The notes under the pieces are model-generated. The model saw nothing but the letters and a program-made list of their open reading frames with translations. It did no database searches and was not told the DNA's origin. DNA of 64,000 bases from Symsagittifera roscoffensis (Eukaryota > Xenacoelomorpha > Acoela > Convolutidae), in the NCBI RefSeq assembly GCF_963678635.1, contig NC_087068.1, forward strand, positions 44,561,013-44,625,012, in the 5' to 3' direction. Position numbers and translations under genes: made by a program. Shown here piece after piece: positions 49,835-63,060 of this stretch (position 1 is its first letter; each line of letters opens with the position of its first letter).

Positions 49835-51104
49835 GCTAATATGAATTTAAAAAATTATACTAATAAGTTAGAACAAAAACTAACCATTCTTTACAAATGT
49901 TTTTTCTTTTGATCTCGTCTTCACAGGCACGTTCATCAATCATCTACAAAAAAGAAAAACAAAACAAAAAACAGAAAACTTTTTTCTTGAATCATAAATT
50001 TATTTTAACCAATTACAATAAATGAAGCAGTAAAATTTACCCCCAAAACAGCAATAAATTGATATATAAACTCATTTCCCATATGCAGTAAATATTCTTA
50101 AAATGAAAACAAATTGATAATTTCAACCTCACAAATGAAGCCGTAAAATTAATAATTTCATAGTACTAAGCTAATAAAAAATGCCTATAAAATTAAGGCA
50201 GTACTAACCTGTTCAAAGAGGCTTCTTTATTGTTTTAAATTTTCACTCGCCCACAACCCTATCCACAATCGCACAGCTCGCCCACGAAGAATTGTTTAAA
50301 ATAATGAATAGAAGTTTTAACTTTGACTGATAACAACTCTAACCAGTTTTAACACATTTCAAATTTTACTTTAACTAGGTTGGAAAGGAATTATATAATA
50401 ATCCAAACTAACCAACGCAGCTTACTAAACACCACAAGCCACAACATAACAGCATGACTAAAAAAAGAAAACCCACGGTACCAAAACCGGATTAAAACAA
50501 GCTTAGAACTGGATAAATTATTCTCTTAAGAATAATCGAACTAAACAAGAACGGTTTTGCGATAAAAATTAAAACAAGATCATAACTAAAAACAAAAGTA
50601 ATAAAGATTTATATATGTAAATACTACAATGCAGTATATAGATAACATACAGCCCAAAAACGAGCAGCAAGGAACTTGACAACCCAATCACACTCCAACT
50701 ACGGAATGGCAAAACACACCCGACATGCTGCCTACAGTCACTACACTCAACGGATTTAAAGTACGACTTGGCATCGCAACAAAAGAAACCCATTGAAACA
50801 GAACAATGGCCATCTCGATGTTCAAGTATACGTACGGATCCAATTCACCAGGAACTTCATCCAAAGCCAAACGACATGCCACATACGAACGTGATTGGAG
50901 CATTGCTATTCTCTAATCAACCAAATCAACACTCATCACAACCGATCAGATATCATCATACGATCTCCCGAAACGATCGTGATAACAATCCTTCTTCCTA
51001 ATCGGAAAAAAGAATATGCTCGCAACTTCTAAAGAAAGACACATCATCCATCCTCCACTACAGTAGAACACTGAAGAACTAAAACTCTGTAAACCCCGGA
51101 TGGG
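49835..51104 (+). other. E2 3' region
   Basis: Noncoding counterpart of E1 17422-18921, including an acceptor-like TTCACAG, shared blocks near 50280-50500, a decayed small frame from about 50703, and the purine-rich CCCCGGATGGGTGG before the LTR. Confidence 0.6.
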
Positions 51105-51482
51105 TGGAACCAGATCTAAGCTAGAATTTATTATTGGATATTATTCTGATATTTTATCTTTATAAAATATTGAATACTAATCAATCATACTCTATCAAAC
51201 TAACAACTCCCTTATTTGTGAGTGCTGAAAATACTTGTAGTTTCAGCAACAGAGCAATTTGATTTAAATTTAGAATACAGTTGTTCTCATTCTGGAACTA
51301 AATCGCATAAACCAGTGCACACTAGATCTATTGAGACTAGGAGATATCAGAGTAAGATTAAGCTTGGTATTAGACTAAGAAGTTGCACGAATCTATCCGG
51401 CCGAAAATAAGATAGCGTGACGAGCAGACGGTGTACCTTATCTGAAATTACTCTATGAGTTTAACCAATAGATCATAACTCA
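51105..51482 (+). repeat. E2 3' LTR
   Basis: 378 bp, followed by the ATAC duplication. Its hairpin arms have decayed (GTGCTGAAAATAC against GTAGTTTCAGCAA). Confidence 0.9.
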
Positions 51483-51830
51483 ATACTTTGAACGAGATTT
51501 TCTGCGTTAGTTATAACAGAACAGAATTAAGGGTAGGATTGTCATCACTGCCCGAGTTTCTGAGTAAAATTTCTTTTCAAAAAATCTGTTCTTTATGATA
51601 CAAATATCTAAAAAAAAATGGGTATCAAAATTTTTGCCAAAACTCAAACAAATACTTTCAGTTCCATTTTTAAAAATTAGACATTAGATGAAAAATGACA
51701 TTGTCACCCTTTGGGTGGCCAGGGCATCGAAATCTTGCTTCCAAGGTCAAAAAAAGACAGGCGTCAAAAAAAAGGCGTTGCACGATGCTGAGTGATATAT
51801 CACAATCAGTTGATTTTATTCTGATATCAG

Positions 51831-52710
51831 AACAAGACTGCTCGTATCAGGGCGAAACCCTGAATGTTCCAACTACCTTTTAAGATTTATGGAGCAAAAA
51901 TAACATAAAAAACCTAAATGTAATAAAACAAAATGAAAATTTTTTTTTTCCAAAGTTTGATATTTTTCATGAAAATCATCCCCCCACACGCCATTTAGAG
52001 TACAAAAGGATAGATTTCGTTCCTTGAAACAAACCAATCATGGTAAATAAGCTTCTTTCAACCAATTTAGAAGGATTTCTAAGACGGATTAAATATCCGC
52101 TTACGCCTTAATAGTCCCAAATTGGTCAAAATGGCAACCTTTAAACCCTGATAACTTTACGAAAAATGATCACAGGTGAAATAATTTTTCAAATTTAAGC
52201 CCAGGACAACAATACCTTTTGAATGATTAAAAAAAAATCCGACAAAATGGCTAGTTAAAAAGTCGAAACTTGTCTGAAGAAAAAAAAACCCACCCCGAGC
52301 ACAAATATTCCATTACTTTCGTATCGAAAGTCGGAACAATAAAACACCGCAACAGAATGACAAAGTATGGTTTTAATTGATCTGACCATTTAAAATGGGG
52401 AGCAATTTTGTATTCGGGTGTTTTTGTTTTATTTTTCTATTTTCTTCGGCGCAAAATCAAGTATCAGAAATGACAAATAATCATCGGAATCATTTTAAAG
52501 ACTTTCACTCATGATTCGAACGACAATAAAAACATTCAAATTTCAATCATCGCTTTCTTAGTTTTTTATTTTTTGTTCCGACTTTCGATACGAAAGTAAC
52601 GGAATATTTGTGCTCGGGGTGGGTTTTTTTTTTCTTCAGACAAATTTCGACTTTTTAACTAGCCATTTTGTCGGATTTTTTTTTAATCATTCAAAAGGTA
52701 TTGTTGTCCA
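51831..52710 (+). mobile_element. foldback element, truncated copy
   Basis: Left terminus AACAAGACTGCTCGTATCAG, left arm to about 52343, spacer, then a right arm that begins at about 52563 and is cut at 52710 by the duplication junction. The last 54 bp of the right arm are an exact reverse complement of 52204-52257, unlike the complete copy. Confidence 0.8.
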
Positions 52711-55700
52711 AGAGCCAATTTTCCGATCAATACGAGAACCACCCATATTGGAAGAAGACCTCGGAAAAGAGACGACGTACGACTAGGAAGAAATCTACCA
52801 ATTAATTTCATGATTGTACGACAAAAACGAGATCAAACTTTTATATTTAGAATACTTCCAGCAGTAAATTTAAATTTTCATTTACTGACATAAAATTTTG
52901 AAGAAACATCTTCAATAACCTTTCATGACGCTAAACCTAATAATTATACAATAACGACTGATAAAAACAACACTAGTCGTTCTCCTTGAAAAATCTGCAG
53001 TAAATTAAAAAAAAATCTTGAAAAAAATATTTATTGAATATAAATTACAAAAACTAGTTAGTATAAAGCATAAATTGTTAGACTATATAGATAATTCGTT
53101 CATCCCAGTTTCATCACCTAAATCATAACAGCAAATCTCAAAAACTAAGAAACATCAAAACTAAAATCTTAACCTTTTTAACTTAACCTTTTATCGAAAA
53201 ACTATCGAGGCTTATCCTTGTTTTCACTTAAATTAATTTCCTTTAGAATAATAGATCATCAAGGTTTCCCTTGGATCTTTAAATTAATTTAAATTGAATC
53301 TAAATTTCTGATCATCAAGGCTTCCCTTGGATCTTTATATTAATTTAAACTAAATCTAAAAATCTGATCATCAAAAGCTTCCCTTGGACCTTTAAATTAA
53401 TTTAAACTAAATCTAAATTTCTGATCATCAAGGCTTATCCTTGGATCAAATAGAACAGTTTTGTTCTCCCCCTCCCATATTAATAAGTGTCTAACGACCT
53501 CAAACGTCGATTCACTACCCAACTCTTATTAAAGTACCAGAATAAACAAAAAATTTTCAAATAGCTAACCATTCTAATTAGGATAAACAGTGAAGAACTT
53601 CGGTTACTCATCCTTCACTTGATCCCCTTCCTCTTAAATTTCCCAGGCTAAAACACTTAAACGTAGTCAATCATAAAACAGTATCTAACAAACTACTTGC
53701 GTTCTTGTTATACCTGAACCTTGTGGATCGATTTACTATTCTCCAACCCTTGATCACAAATCACTACCCCTAAGTAAGATTAGGTAAGTCTTAACTTAGA
53801 ATTATTCACCAGAAAGTAAACATCATTCTCACGAATCGATATATGCTTTTCTCTCCAACCCGACAAATACGACCCAAGTTAAGCTAACCTCAAAAATTGT
53901 AAGAACTAACAGTTTAAGACACTAGAAATCACTAACCCCAAAATTGCATCCAACATCCTAAACCTTATGTCAAGAGACAATTTGGGAAACAAACAAACAA
54001 TTATATTACACAACTGTATAATTAACGACGAAAAATACGTCCTCATAATCACACCACACAGACAAACAATGCTATACATAAAAACAAAAAACAAACACTG
54101 AGAAAGAAAATTATTAACAAACAAAAACAAATTATTAGGAAACGATTTTCAAAACGAAGAAACGCAAGTACCAAAAAGCTTAATTTAAAAAGTGACACAA
54201 GTTAACTTACAGACACCCCGACAATGGCTGTCCGTAAATTTTAGACACCATCTGAGCACAAAAAAAAGTTTAGGACACAAATTGCACGAAAAACCCTCGA
54301 AAAACCGCCAAAAAATGGAACAATTTTTAATGGAATTTGTAGACAAATTTTTCAACTTTTTGGGACAATCGTGTAAACTTATTTTGCGAGACGCAAGATC
54401 TAGCCTATAAAACCCAGATTAGTTAATAAAAGCAGCCCCAGAACATCAACATGAGAAAAATTCGCGTCCCAACCCAAACATCTGAAATCCACCGAAAAAC
54501 AAGGAATTTGGGCTATTTTTCTAGTTTTTCAAAACTAGGGACAAAATTCAAAATTTGAAGAACGTTGGGCACTAGAAGTGACTATTGGCTATGACTAGGA
54601 CAAAAATATAGATGAATTCATTTTTAATTGCGCTAGGGAGAAACTTTTCAAGATTTCAATATAATGAAAAACAAAGAAAGTTCAAAGTGAAAAAATTGCA
54701 TACTACCAGAGTTTGACCGTAGCAGTACTTTGCGCCCCAATAAACACGCACTGCAGACTCCACCGAGTGTATGAACACCTATTTAATGTTATGCAATGAT
54801 TGTATAACATGTCAGTTAAACAAACCATACCCAAAACAAAAACAAATTGAAGAAAAACAAGATTTTAAAGGACAAAGTCTATAGTTCAATCACAGAATTT
54901 CATTTGATAAACAAGGACCAATATCACCATCCTCAGAAGGAAACTCATATTTAATGGTCATAGTCGACGCATTTACACAATACGTAGTACTTAACCCAGT
55001 GCCCCATTGTAATGCTTATTATGCATTTACAACACTTTATGAACACTGGATAGCAAAATTCGGATTACCCGAAATCCTTGTTACAGACAATGGCACTGAA
55101 TTTATAAACAACGAAATTATCACACTATGCCACTTATAAAATATTAAACCACGTACATCTCATACACCTTGGACTACTGGATTAGTCGAAGGCATGAACC
55201 GTTCATTACAAAAATATCTCAGATGTATCATTAAAGGAAATGACAAACGATATACTGAATGGTCAAAAGATGTAAAACTATTCCCCTTATCTTATAAATC
55301 ACAAATCACAACAACTTTAGGACTGTCACCCTATGACATGGTTTTCAATCAAAAACCTGGAAACCGATAATGTTCACAGCAAACTCTTCAAAAAATACAC
55401 AAGGTTATTGTCAACCGAATAAAGAATCAATTTGTTATAACTTACCTTTACATACACACGATGAAGATCATTTTCATCACCCACAAATTCTTAAATTAGC
55501 CTCCCGTACACACACCGAATGGATTTTAAACAGAGATAAAAAACACAATGAAACTTACCAAAAAGTAACAAAAAAGTTGTTACAAAGACAAAACATTAAT
55601 GAACAAATAAATTCACGCTTTACACCAGCCTCCGATTTAAAAATTGGAACATTTGTTTTAATACCCAATTTTAACACTCAAAAAGGAATCTCTAAAAAAT

Positions 55701-58280
55701 TACAACCCCTTCGAAAAGGACCATACCAAATAATTGCCAAACCCACTGATGTCACATATAAAATTACCGACTCAAACAAAAAAGAAATTGTTCAACACCG
55801 AAACAACCTATTACCTTATTACCCAAAAGAATACGCACTACGCGAACTAACTCAATTATATTCTTTCACAGGTTTAAAAGTTATTCAAAATACCCCACAT
55901 ATGGAGAATAAAACAAAGGAACAACATGACATTCATCTCGAAAACCAAAATAAAAAATCAACTATAACGAAAAACAATACAAAAAAGCTAGATCAAAATA
56001 TACCTCAAAAAGAAAGAAAAAATAGAAAATTGACAGAAAAAATAATACCCCAAGAACAAATCGACAAATCAGAACATAGAGAGTCATCACGACTCAGAAA
56101 TCAACCACGTAAAAACTATAAAACATTCATTCCACAGTCTAAAATATTAAAGAAAGTTGAATTACAGAAACCACTTTAAAATTGATTAACATTTTCACCT
56201 CCTGGAAGGTCTTATAAACACCCGTACTTTTTCTCAAAACTCATGCTGGAAAGCACTTCAAAAAACTAGTTCAATTTCAGCCAATAAGAACCTTTCCGAA
56301 TCATCCCCTTATTTTTGACACGACTTCTTTAGCCGACAAACAATCACCTTCAAGCATATCTCTAACTATAACTAAAAGACCTACAGCCCGTTGATATTAC
56401 TATCCTAGAATTCATCCATAACACCAGATATAACTATAAACTTTTTAACCACATCCAAAAAACACCTTATGAACTCTTACCTAGCAATGAGGAGCACAAA
56501 ATCATTAAAGCACTCGAATTGCTTTGGCCACGTCTCCAAACTAAATACATCATTCGTTTGATAGCTAAATTACTAACATCATCAGAAATCATACACGACG
56601 TTTTTCCTCACGGATTCTTCATAGACGAATAAGCTAATATGAATTTAAAAAATTATACTAATAAGTTAGAACAAAAACTAACCATTCTTTACAAATGTTT
56701 TTTCTTTTGATCTCGTCTTCACAGGCACGTTCATCAATCATCTACAAAAAAGAAAAACGAAACAAAAAACAGAAAACTTTTTTCTTGAATCATAAATTTA
56801 TTTTAACCAATTACAATAAATGAAGCAGTAAAATTTACCCCCAAAACAGCAATAAATTGATATATAAACTCATTTCCCATATGCAGTAAATATTCTTAAA
56901 ATGAAAACAAATTGATAATTTCAACCTCACAAATGAAGCCGTAAAATTAATAATTTCATAGTACTAAGCTAATAAAAATTGCCTATAAAATTAAGGCAGT
57001 ACTAACCTGTTCAAAGAGGCTTCTTTTTTGTTTTAAATTTTCACTCGCCCACAACCCTATCCACAATCGCACAGCTCGCCCACGAAGAATTGTTTAAAAT
57101 AATGAATAGAAGTTTTAACTTTGACTGATAACAACTCTAACCAGTTTTAACACATTTCAAATTTTACTTTAACTAGGTTGGAAAGGAATTATATAATAAT
57201 CCAAACTAACCAACGCAGCTTACTAAACACCACAAGCCACAACATAACAGCATGACTAAAAAAAGAAAACCCACGGTACCAAAACCGGATTAAAACAAGC
57301 TTAGAACTGGATAAATTATTCTCTTAAGAATAATCGAACTAAACAAGAACGGTTTTGCGATAAAAATTAAAACAAGATCATAACTAAAAACAAAAGTAAT
57401 AAAGATTTATATATGTAAATACTACAATGCAGTATATAGATAACATACAGCCCAAAAACGAGCAGCAAGGAACTTGACAACCCAATCACACTCCAACTAC
57501 GGAATGGCAAAACACACCCGACATGCTGCCTACAGTCACTACACTCAACGGATTTAAAGTACGACTTGGCATCGCAACAAAAGAAACCCATTGAAACAGA
57601 ACAATGGCCATCTCGATGTTCAAGTATACGTACGGATCCAATTCACCAGGAACTTCATCCAAAGCCAAACGACATGCCACATACGAACGTGATTGGAGCA
57701 TTGCTATTCTCTAATCAACCAAATCAACACTCATCACAACCGATCAGATATCATCATACGATCTCCCGAAACGATCGTGATAACAATCCTTCTTCCTAAT
57801 CGGAAAAAAGAATATGCTCGCAACTTCTAAAGAAAGACACATCATCCATCCTCCACTACAGTAGAACACTGAAGAACTAAAACTCTGTAAACCCCGGATG
57901 GGTGGAACCAGATCTAAGCTAGAATTTATTATTGGATATTATTCTGATATTTTATCTTTATAAAATATTGAATACTAATCAATCATACTCTATCAAACTA
58001 ACAACTCCCTTATTTGTGAGTGCTGAAAATACTTGTAGTTTCAGCAACAGAGCAATTTGATTTAAATTTAGAATACAGTTGTTCTCATTCTGGAACTAAA
58101 TCGCATAAACCAGTGCACACTAGATCTATTGAGACTAGGAGATATCAGAGTAAGATTAAGCTTGGTATTAGACTAAGAAGTTGCACGAATCTATCCGGCC
58201 GAAAATAAGATAGCGTGACGAGCAGACGGTGTACCTTATCTGAAATTACTCTATGAGTTTAACCAATAGATCATAACTCA
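52711..58280 (+). mobile_element. E3: duplicated E2 lacking its 5' LTR
   Basis: Copy of E2 from inside ORF0 to the end of the 3' LTR (57903-58280), followed by ATAC. It arose by segmental duplication, not by transposition, because the flanking host sequence is duplicated too. Integrase pseudogene at 54763-56179 and 604-aa-ORF remnant at 56387-56632, with the same lesions as E2. Confidence 0.88.
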
Positions 58281-59460
58281 ATACTTTGAACGAGATTTTC
58301 TGCGTTAGTTATAACAGAACAGAATTAAGGGTAGGATTGTCATCACTGCCCGAGTTTCTGAGTAAAATTTCTTTTCAAAAAATCTGTTCTTTATGATACA
58401 AATATCTAAAAAAAAATGGGTATCAAAATTTTTGCCAAAACTCAAACAAATACTTTCAGTTCCATTTTTAAAAATTAGACATTAGATGAAAAATGACATT
58501 GTCACCCTTTGGGTGGCCAGGGCATCGAAATCTTGCTTCCAAGGTCAAAAAAAGACAGGCGTCAAAAAAAAGGCGTTGCACGATGCTGAGTGATATATCA
58601 CAATCAGTTGATTTTATTCTGATATCAGAACAAGACTGCTCGTATCAGGGCGAAACCCTGAATGTTCCAACTACCTTTTAAGATGTATGGAGCAAAAATA
58701 ACATAAAAAACCTAAATGTAATAAAACAAAATGAAAATTTTTTTTTTCCAAAGTTTGATATTTTTCATGAAAATCATCCCCCCACACGCCATTTAAAGTA
58801 CAAAAGGATAGATTTCGTTCCTTGAAACAAACCAATCATGGTAAATAACCTTCTTTCAACCAATTTAGAAGGATTTCTAAGACGGATTAAATATCCGCTT
58901 ACGCCTTAATAGTCCCAAATTGGTCAAAATGGCAACCTTTAAACCCTGATAAATTTACGAAAAATGATCACAGGTGAAATAATTTTTCAAATTTAAGCCC
59001 AGGACAACAATACCTTTTGAATGATTAAAAAAAATCCGACAAAATGGCTAGTTAAAAAGTCGAAACTTGTCTGAAGAAAAAAAAACCCACCCCGAGCACA
59101 AATATTCCATTACTTTCGTATCGAAAGTCGGAACAATAAAACACCGCAACAGAATGACAAAGTAAGGTTTTAATTGATCTGACCATTTAAAATGGGGAGC
59201 AATTTTGTATTCGGGTGTTTTTGTTTTATTTTTCTATTTTCTTCGGCGCAAAATCAAGTATCAGAAATGACAAATAATCATCGGAATCATTTTAAAGACT
59301 TTCACTCATGATTCGAACGACAATAAAAACATTCAAATTTCAATCATCGCTTTCTTAGTTTTTTATTTTTTGTTCCGACTTTCGATACGAAAGTAACGGA
59401 ATATTTGTGCTCGGGGTGGGTTTTTTTTTTCTTCAGACAAATTTCGACTTTTTAACTAGC
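52711..59460 (+). repeat. tandem segmental duplication, unit 2 (contains E3)
   Basis: Begins abruptly with AGAGCCAATTTTCCGATCAA, the sequence at 45913. Near identity with unit 1 runs to about 59460. The few substitutions I saw lie mostly in the last 1.5 kb. After 59460 it continues into the genuine right arm of the foldback element, whereas unit 1 stops. Confidence 0.9.
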
Positions 59461-59913
59461 CATTTTTGACGAATTTTTTAAAATATCATTCGAAAGCCAT
59501 TGTTGTCTTGAGCTTAAATTTGAAAAGATATTTTACCTGTGATCTTTTTGCGTGAAGTTATGAGGGTTTAGAGATTGCCATTTTGGCCATTTTGACTAAT
59601 TTGGGACAATTAACGCGCGATATAATTCGCGCTATTAACGCGTAAGCGGAGGTTTAATCCGTCTTATAAATCGTTCCAAATTGGTTGAACAAAGCTTATT
59701 TGCCATAATTGATTGGTTACAAGGAACGAAATCTATCTTTTTGTACTTTATATGGCGTGTGGGGGGATGAGTTTCATAAAAAATTTCAAATTTATAAAAA
59801 AAAAATTCATTTTGTTTTATTTCATTTAATTTTTTATGTTATTACGGCTGCTCCATAAACCTTAAAAGGCAGTCGGAACATTCAGGGCTTCGCTCTGATA
59901 CGAACAGTCTTGT
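58629..59913 (+). mobile_element. foldback (long inverted repeat) DNA element, complete copy
   Basis: About 1.28 kb: left arm 58631-59141 and right arm 59361-59912 are diverged inverted copies around a spacer of roughly 220 bp. Termini CAAGACTG followed by a CAGGGCGAAACCCTG hairpin and GAATGTTCC. No transposase frame. The superfamily is not assigned; the target duplication is unclear. Confidence 0.75.
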
Positions 59914-60060
59914 TTTGTTTGTCATTCAATTTTCAAAAACGAATGTTGTCGGATATTCCTAGTTCACTAATTCTCTACGCACTTGTAAAATTTTCTAATT
60001 AAAGGACGCACAAAAAAGACATTATTTCAATTCTTCTGGAATTTTGCACATCAAAAGACC
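59914..60060. other. no feature recognised
   Basis: Short unique flank between the foldback element and the degenerate tandem repeat. Confidence 0.4.
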
Positions 60061-60280
60061 CTCTGCGAGTCATGATTGACCCCTTTCTAACCCATGGTTT
60101 GATCCAGTTCCAGCCATGATTGGACCCCATTCCACTTATGATTCGAACCTACACGACCATGTTCCACCAATGATTTGGCACAGTTCGACTCTTTTGACCC
60201 AGTTTGACTGAGGATTCTTCCCGGCTCGACTCAAGATTCGACCCAGTTCAACCCCTGATTCGACGCTATTTCACCCATGC
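60060..60280 (+). repeat. degenerate minisatellite (CCATGATTCGACCCAGTTCGA-like)
   Basis: About eight imperfect units of 23-30 bp, each with a variant of ATGATT(C/G)GAC and CCAGTTCGAC/CCATTCCAC, for example GTCATGATTGACCCC, CCATGATTGGACCCC, CTTATGATTCGAACC, AAGATTCGACCCAGTTC. Low CpG and non-coding. Confidence 0.6.
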
Positions 60281-60379
60281 TTAGATTTTGTTTAAATCTA
60301 TCTACCCTGTTGGAAAAAGGAATCGACCCTGGCTTACACATGTTTTGACTTAATTCGAATTCGTAGCTTTGCAATTGAT

Positions 60380-63060
60380 AATGTAGCTTTGCAATTGTCA
60401 GAAAATAATAACGGGAGGGTCTGGTTTAGTAACTTCGAGCTGAAGAATGCATATAGTTAACTCAATTTATGTAAAAGGATCAGTGAACAAAGCAAATTTA
60501 GTATAGCAGGAGGAGATACCACTGGAGGATCTTATGGACTTGGCGATATGCCTAAAGAGTTTCAAAAAGTCATGGACTCACTTTTAAAAAGAATCCCATT
60601 CACAAATTGTTATAGAGACGACATACTAGTGGCTTCTGAGGGAACTGTAGACGTAAAGAAAGGTACTGCGCAAAGAACACTTGAAAATCTAAACAAAAGC
60701 AATATGGCAGTGAAATGGGGAAAATGTGCATTATTCCAGAAGGAGCTCGGATTTATGATTTCAGAAGTGGGAGCAACACCTTTGGTCAAAAAAGCAGATG
60801 CAATAAACTGTCTCCCTATTCCGAAAAACATATCTGAAATATGAGCATTCTTCGGTTTGATTAATCAAAACGTTAAATTGTTCCCGAAACTTTCCCTCCT
60901 AATTTCTCCATAACGACCAATACTCAACAAAAAAAGTCAGTGTTGTAATGGAACAACAGTCATTCTATTGTATTTAAAAAAGTAAAATCTGAATTTGTAA
61001 ATATTATCGAGAATAGTCCTTTAGACATCAAAGAAAAAACAAGATTGAAAAACAGTTTCAAGGGGGAGAGTGGAAAACCATTGATGTCGCTTCGAGATTT
61101 TTGAATAACGATGAAATGAGAAACACTATACAAACGACCTGGAACTCTGAGGTGTAGTCTGGACATCTGCACACTTTACAAGCTATTTATATGGTTCTGA
61201 TTTGGAAATCGTTATGGATCACAACGCGCTATTATCTGCGCTTTCCGCGAACTATAGTAACAAACCAAAGCCCATCAGACTAACCCCATGGGTAAACACG
61301 TTTTTACTATTTAATTTCAAAATTTCTCATCCTTCGGGTAAAGATATGGGATTCAGAGATCTGTTATCAAGAACGCCTTCAGGCAAAGTTTTACCCCCTT
61401 TCCACTACGACGAAGAGTTTGTCGTGGCTTCGATCGGCAAAACTCGAAATATCTTAACGAATTTATCTAATTTATTCCTGTATATAGAGTAATTAGAGAT
61501 TGAACGTGGGTCACCCCAAATACAATGTTATATACTAATTTCTCGTCGGGAACGAATAGTTCAAGTACTGTGATGGGTTGAAATTTTACCGATCACTCTT
61601 TAGCTTTTTTTTAACTCAAAATTTTTGCCGCTAACACTTCTTGGATTGGTCAGTCGCTCAAAATTGGCAACAACTCCCACGTTAGATCAGAAAACTGCCA
61701 TCTAATTGTTTACCTATAGATAATTCCTAATTCAACTTCAAAAGCAGTTCGTTTATGGATAAGGCCCTGTTACATTTCATAATGCTTAAGGAGAATTTTT
61801 GCAAAAAATGAAGACTGTGTGTACGTCGAATACCAATTTTTCACAAACGCTATTAATTGTTCCAGAAGAACAAAAATTTGCCCTCAAATTTAAAGACGAC
61901 ACTCTAAATAGCGATCATGCCGCCTTATCAAAACAATATAAAGCAAATTTAAAAAAAGGATCATCACCGCTAATACCAGAAAATCGTTGTTCAGAGAAAC
62001 GTTTCCAAAGTTGACCAGGGACGATAAAATTTTATGGGATTAAATAACGACACTAGAGAACGGCCGCCCACTGGGAATCCATGGATAGCATATGAAGAAT
62101 TACGAGAAGGACTTGCGCATTAAGGATGAGCTCCTATTCCTGGACAACAAATTTATGGTTCAAGCAGCGATCCGAGGGGCTCTCAGTTCAAATTCATCCT
62201 GAAATTTCTGGCTGAATTTATCTGGTGGGCGCATATTTTTAGAGAGAACTACCACCATAGCAAGTCATGCAGCTAGTGCTTGAAAGCCGATAATAACCTT
62301 AAAACTTTGTTGGAATCGGAGGACTCGAGCAAACTTCCGGAATTGTCATTTGCTATTGAAGAGATAAAATTAGATTTCGCCGGCCCTTTGAACGCTTTTG
62401 GGGATGAAGAAATACATTCTTCTCTGCATCGATCGATTTCCCAAATTTCTTTCCGCAAAAAAGACTACCAATACCTGCCAACTTCAGTCATTTCTTTCTT
62501 GAACGATAATTGACATCTTAACGGCGCTCCAAGAAAAAGAAATCAGAGTCGACCATGGGTCACGTTGGTTATCACACGATTTTAAATCTCTCTGTGAGGA
62601 ATTCAATGTCGAAATTATTTATTGTACAGTAGGAGAACATAGATCAAACGGACCTGTAGAAAGACTTGTAAATACCGTAAAATCCAAGCTTCTTGCTATA
62701 TCTTACGAATTACCCAAATTGATTTTGATTTCCTCAATCGAAAAAATTTTTTGGAACGCACGAATTACAAAACAACCTTCCATTGGTTGTACACCGTTCG
62801 AAAAACAGTTCAACCATACTGCTAGTACTAAGTGGAAAAACTTGATTTCCCTTGATAACCGTTTTGATCATGGGAAATCGATCTTGTCACACCATCGGGC
62901 GAGGAACTGGGAGCTCCATGATGAGGCAGAGGATGGATACGACGACCTGGACTCGGATCTCTCTTCGGATTTAGAAGCGAACATCCCTCTGGCTAAGATC
63001 TCCTCAAGAAAACCGGACCTTCCGCCAAACGTCACAAGCGAAGCTGACCATTCGACGTAA
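60380..63060 (+). pseudogene. decayed Ty3/gypsy pol (RT-RNase H-integrase), lineage different from E1
   Basis: Ordered remnants: an RT motif-A-like WFSNFELKNAYS (about 60423), an RT palm piece with YRDDILVAS (60548-60844), an FFGLINQNVKLFPKLS thumb-type segment (from 60845), RNase H piece with MDHNALLS and a DLLSRTPSG end (61202-61492), integrase pieces with KLDFAGPLNAFG (about 62368), RVDHGSRW and NGPVERLVNTVKS (about 62545-62690), and an integrase C-terminal piece with an acidic tail (62719-63060). Many stops and frameshifts. No LTRs recognised within the window. The catalytic neighbourhoods differ from E1 (YRDD against YLDD; VDHGS against TDNGT). Confidence 0.8.

Larger units (their letters stand above)
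45395..51482 (+). mobile_element. E2: internally deleted relative of E1
   Basis: 378-bp LTRs (45395-45772 and 51105-51482) begin TGGAACC and end AACTCA, with ATAC duplicated on both sides (45391-45394 and 51483-51486), so this is a complete insertion. About 20 differences between its LTRs make it much older than E1. The interior keeps ORF0 (shifted), leader stem-loops, the start of ORF1, integrase from the second zinc-binding half onward (broken), the end of the 604-aa ORF and the 3' region. It lacks gag, PR, RT, RNase H, the small hydrophobic ORFs, the 377-codon frame and env. About 600 bp of unrelated sequence fills the first deletion. Confidence 0.9.
45913..52710 (+). repeat. tandem segmental duplication, unit 1
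   Basis: 6798-bp unit followed directly by unit 2. Corresponding positions differ by exactly 6798 for all frames from ORF0 to the flank beyond the 3' LTR. It starts inside E2 ORF0 and ends in the right arm of a foldback element. Confidence 0.9.
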
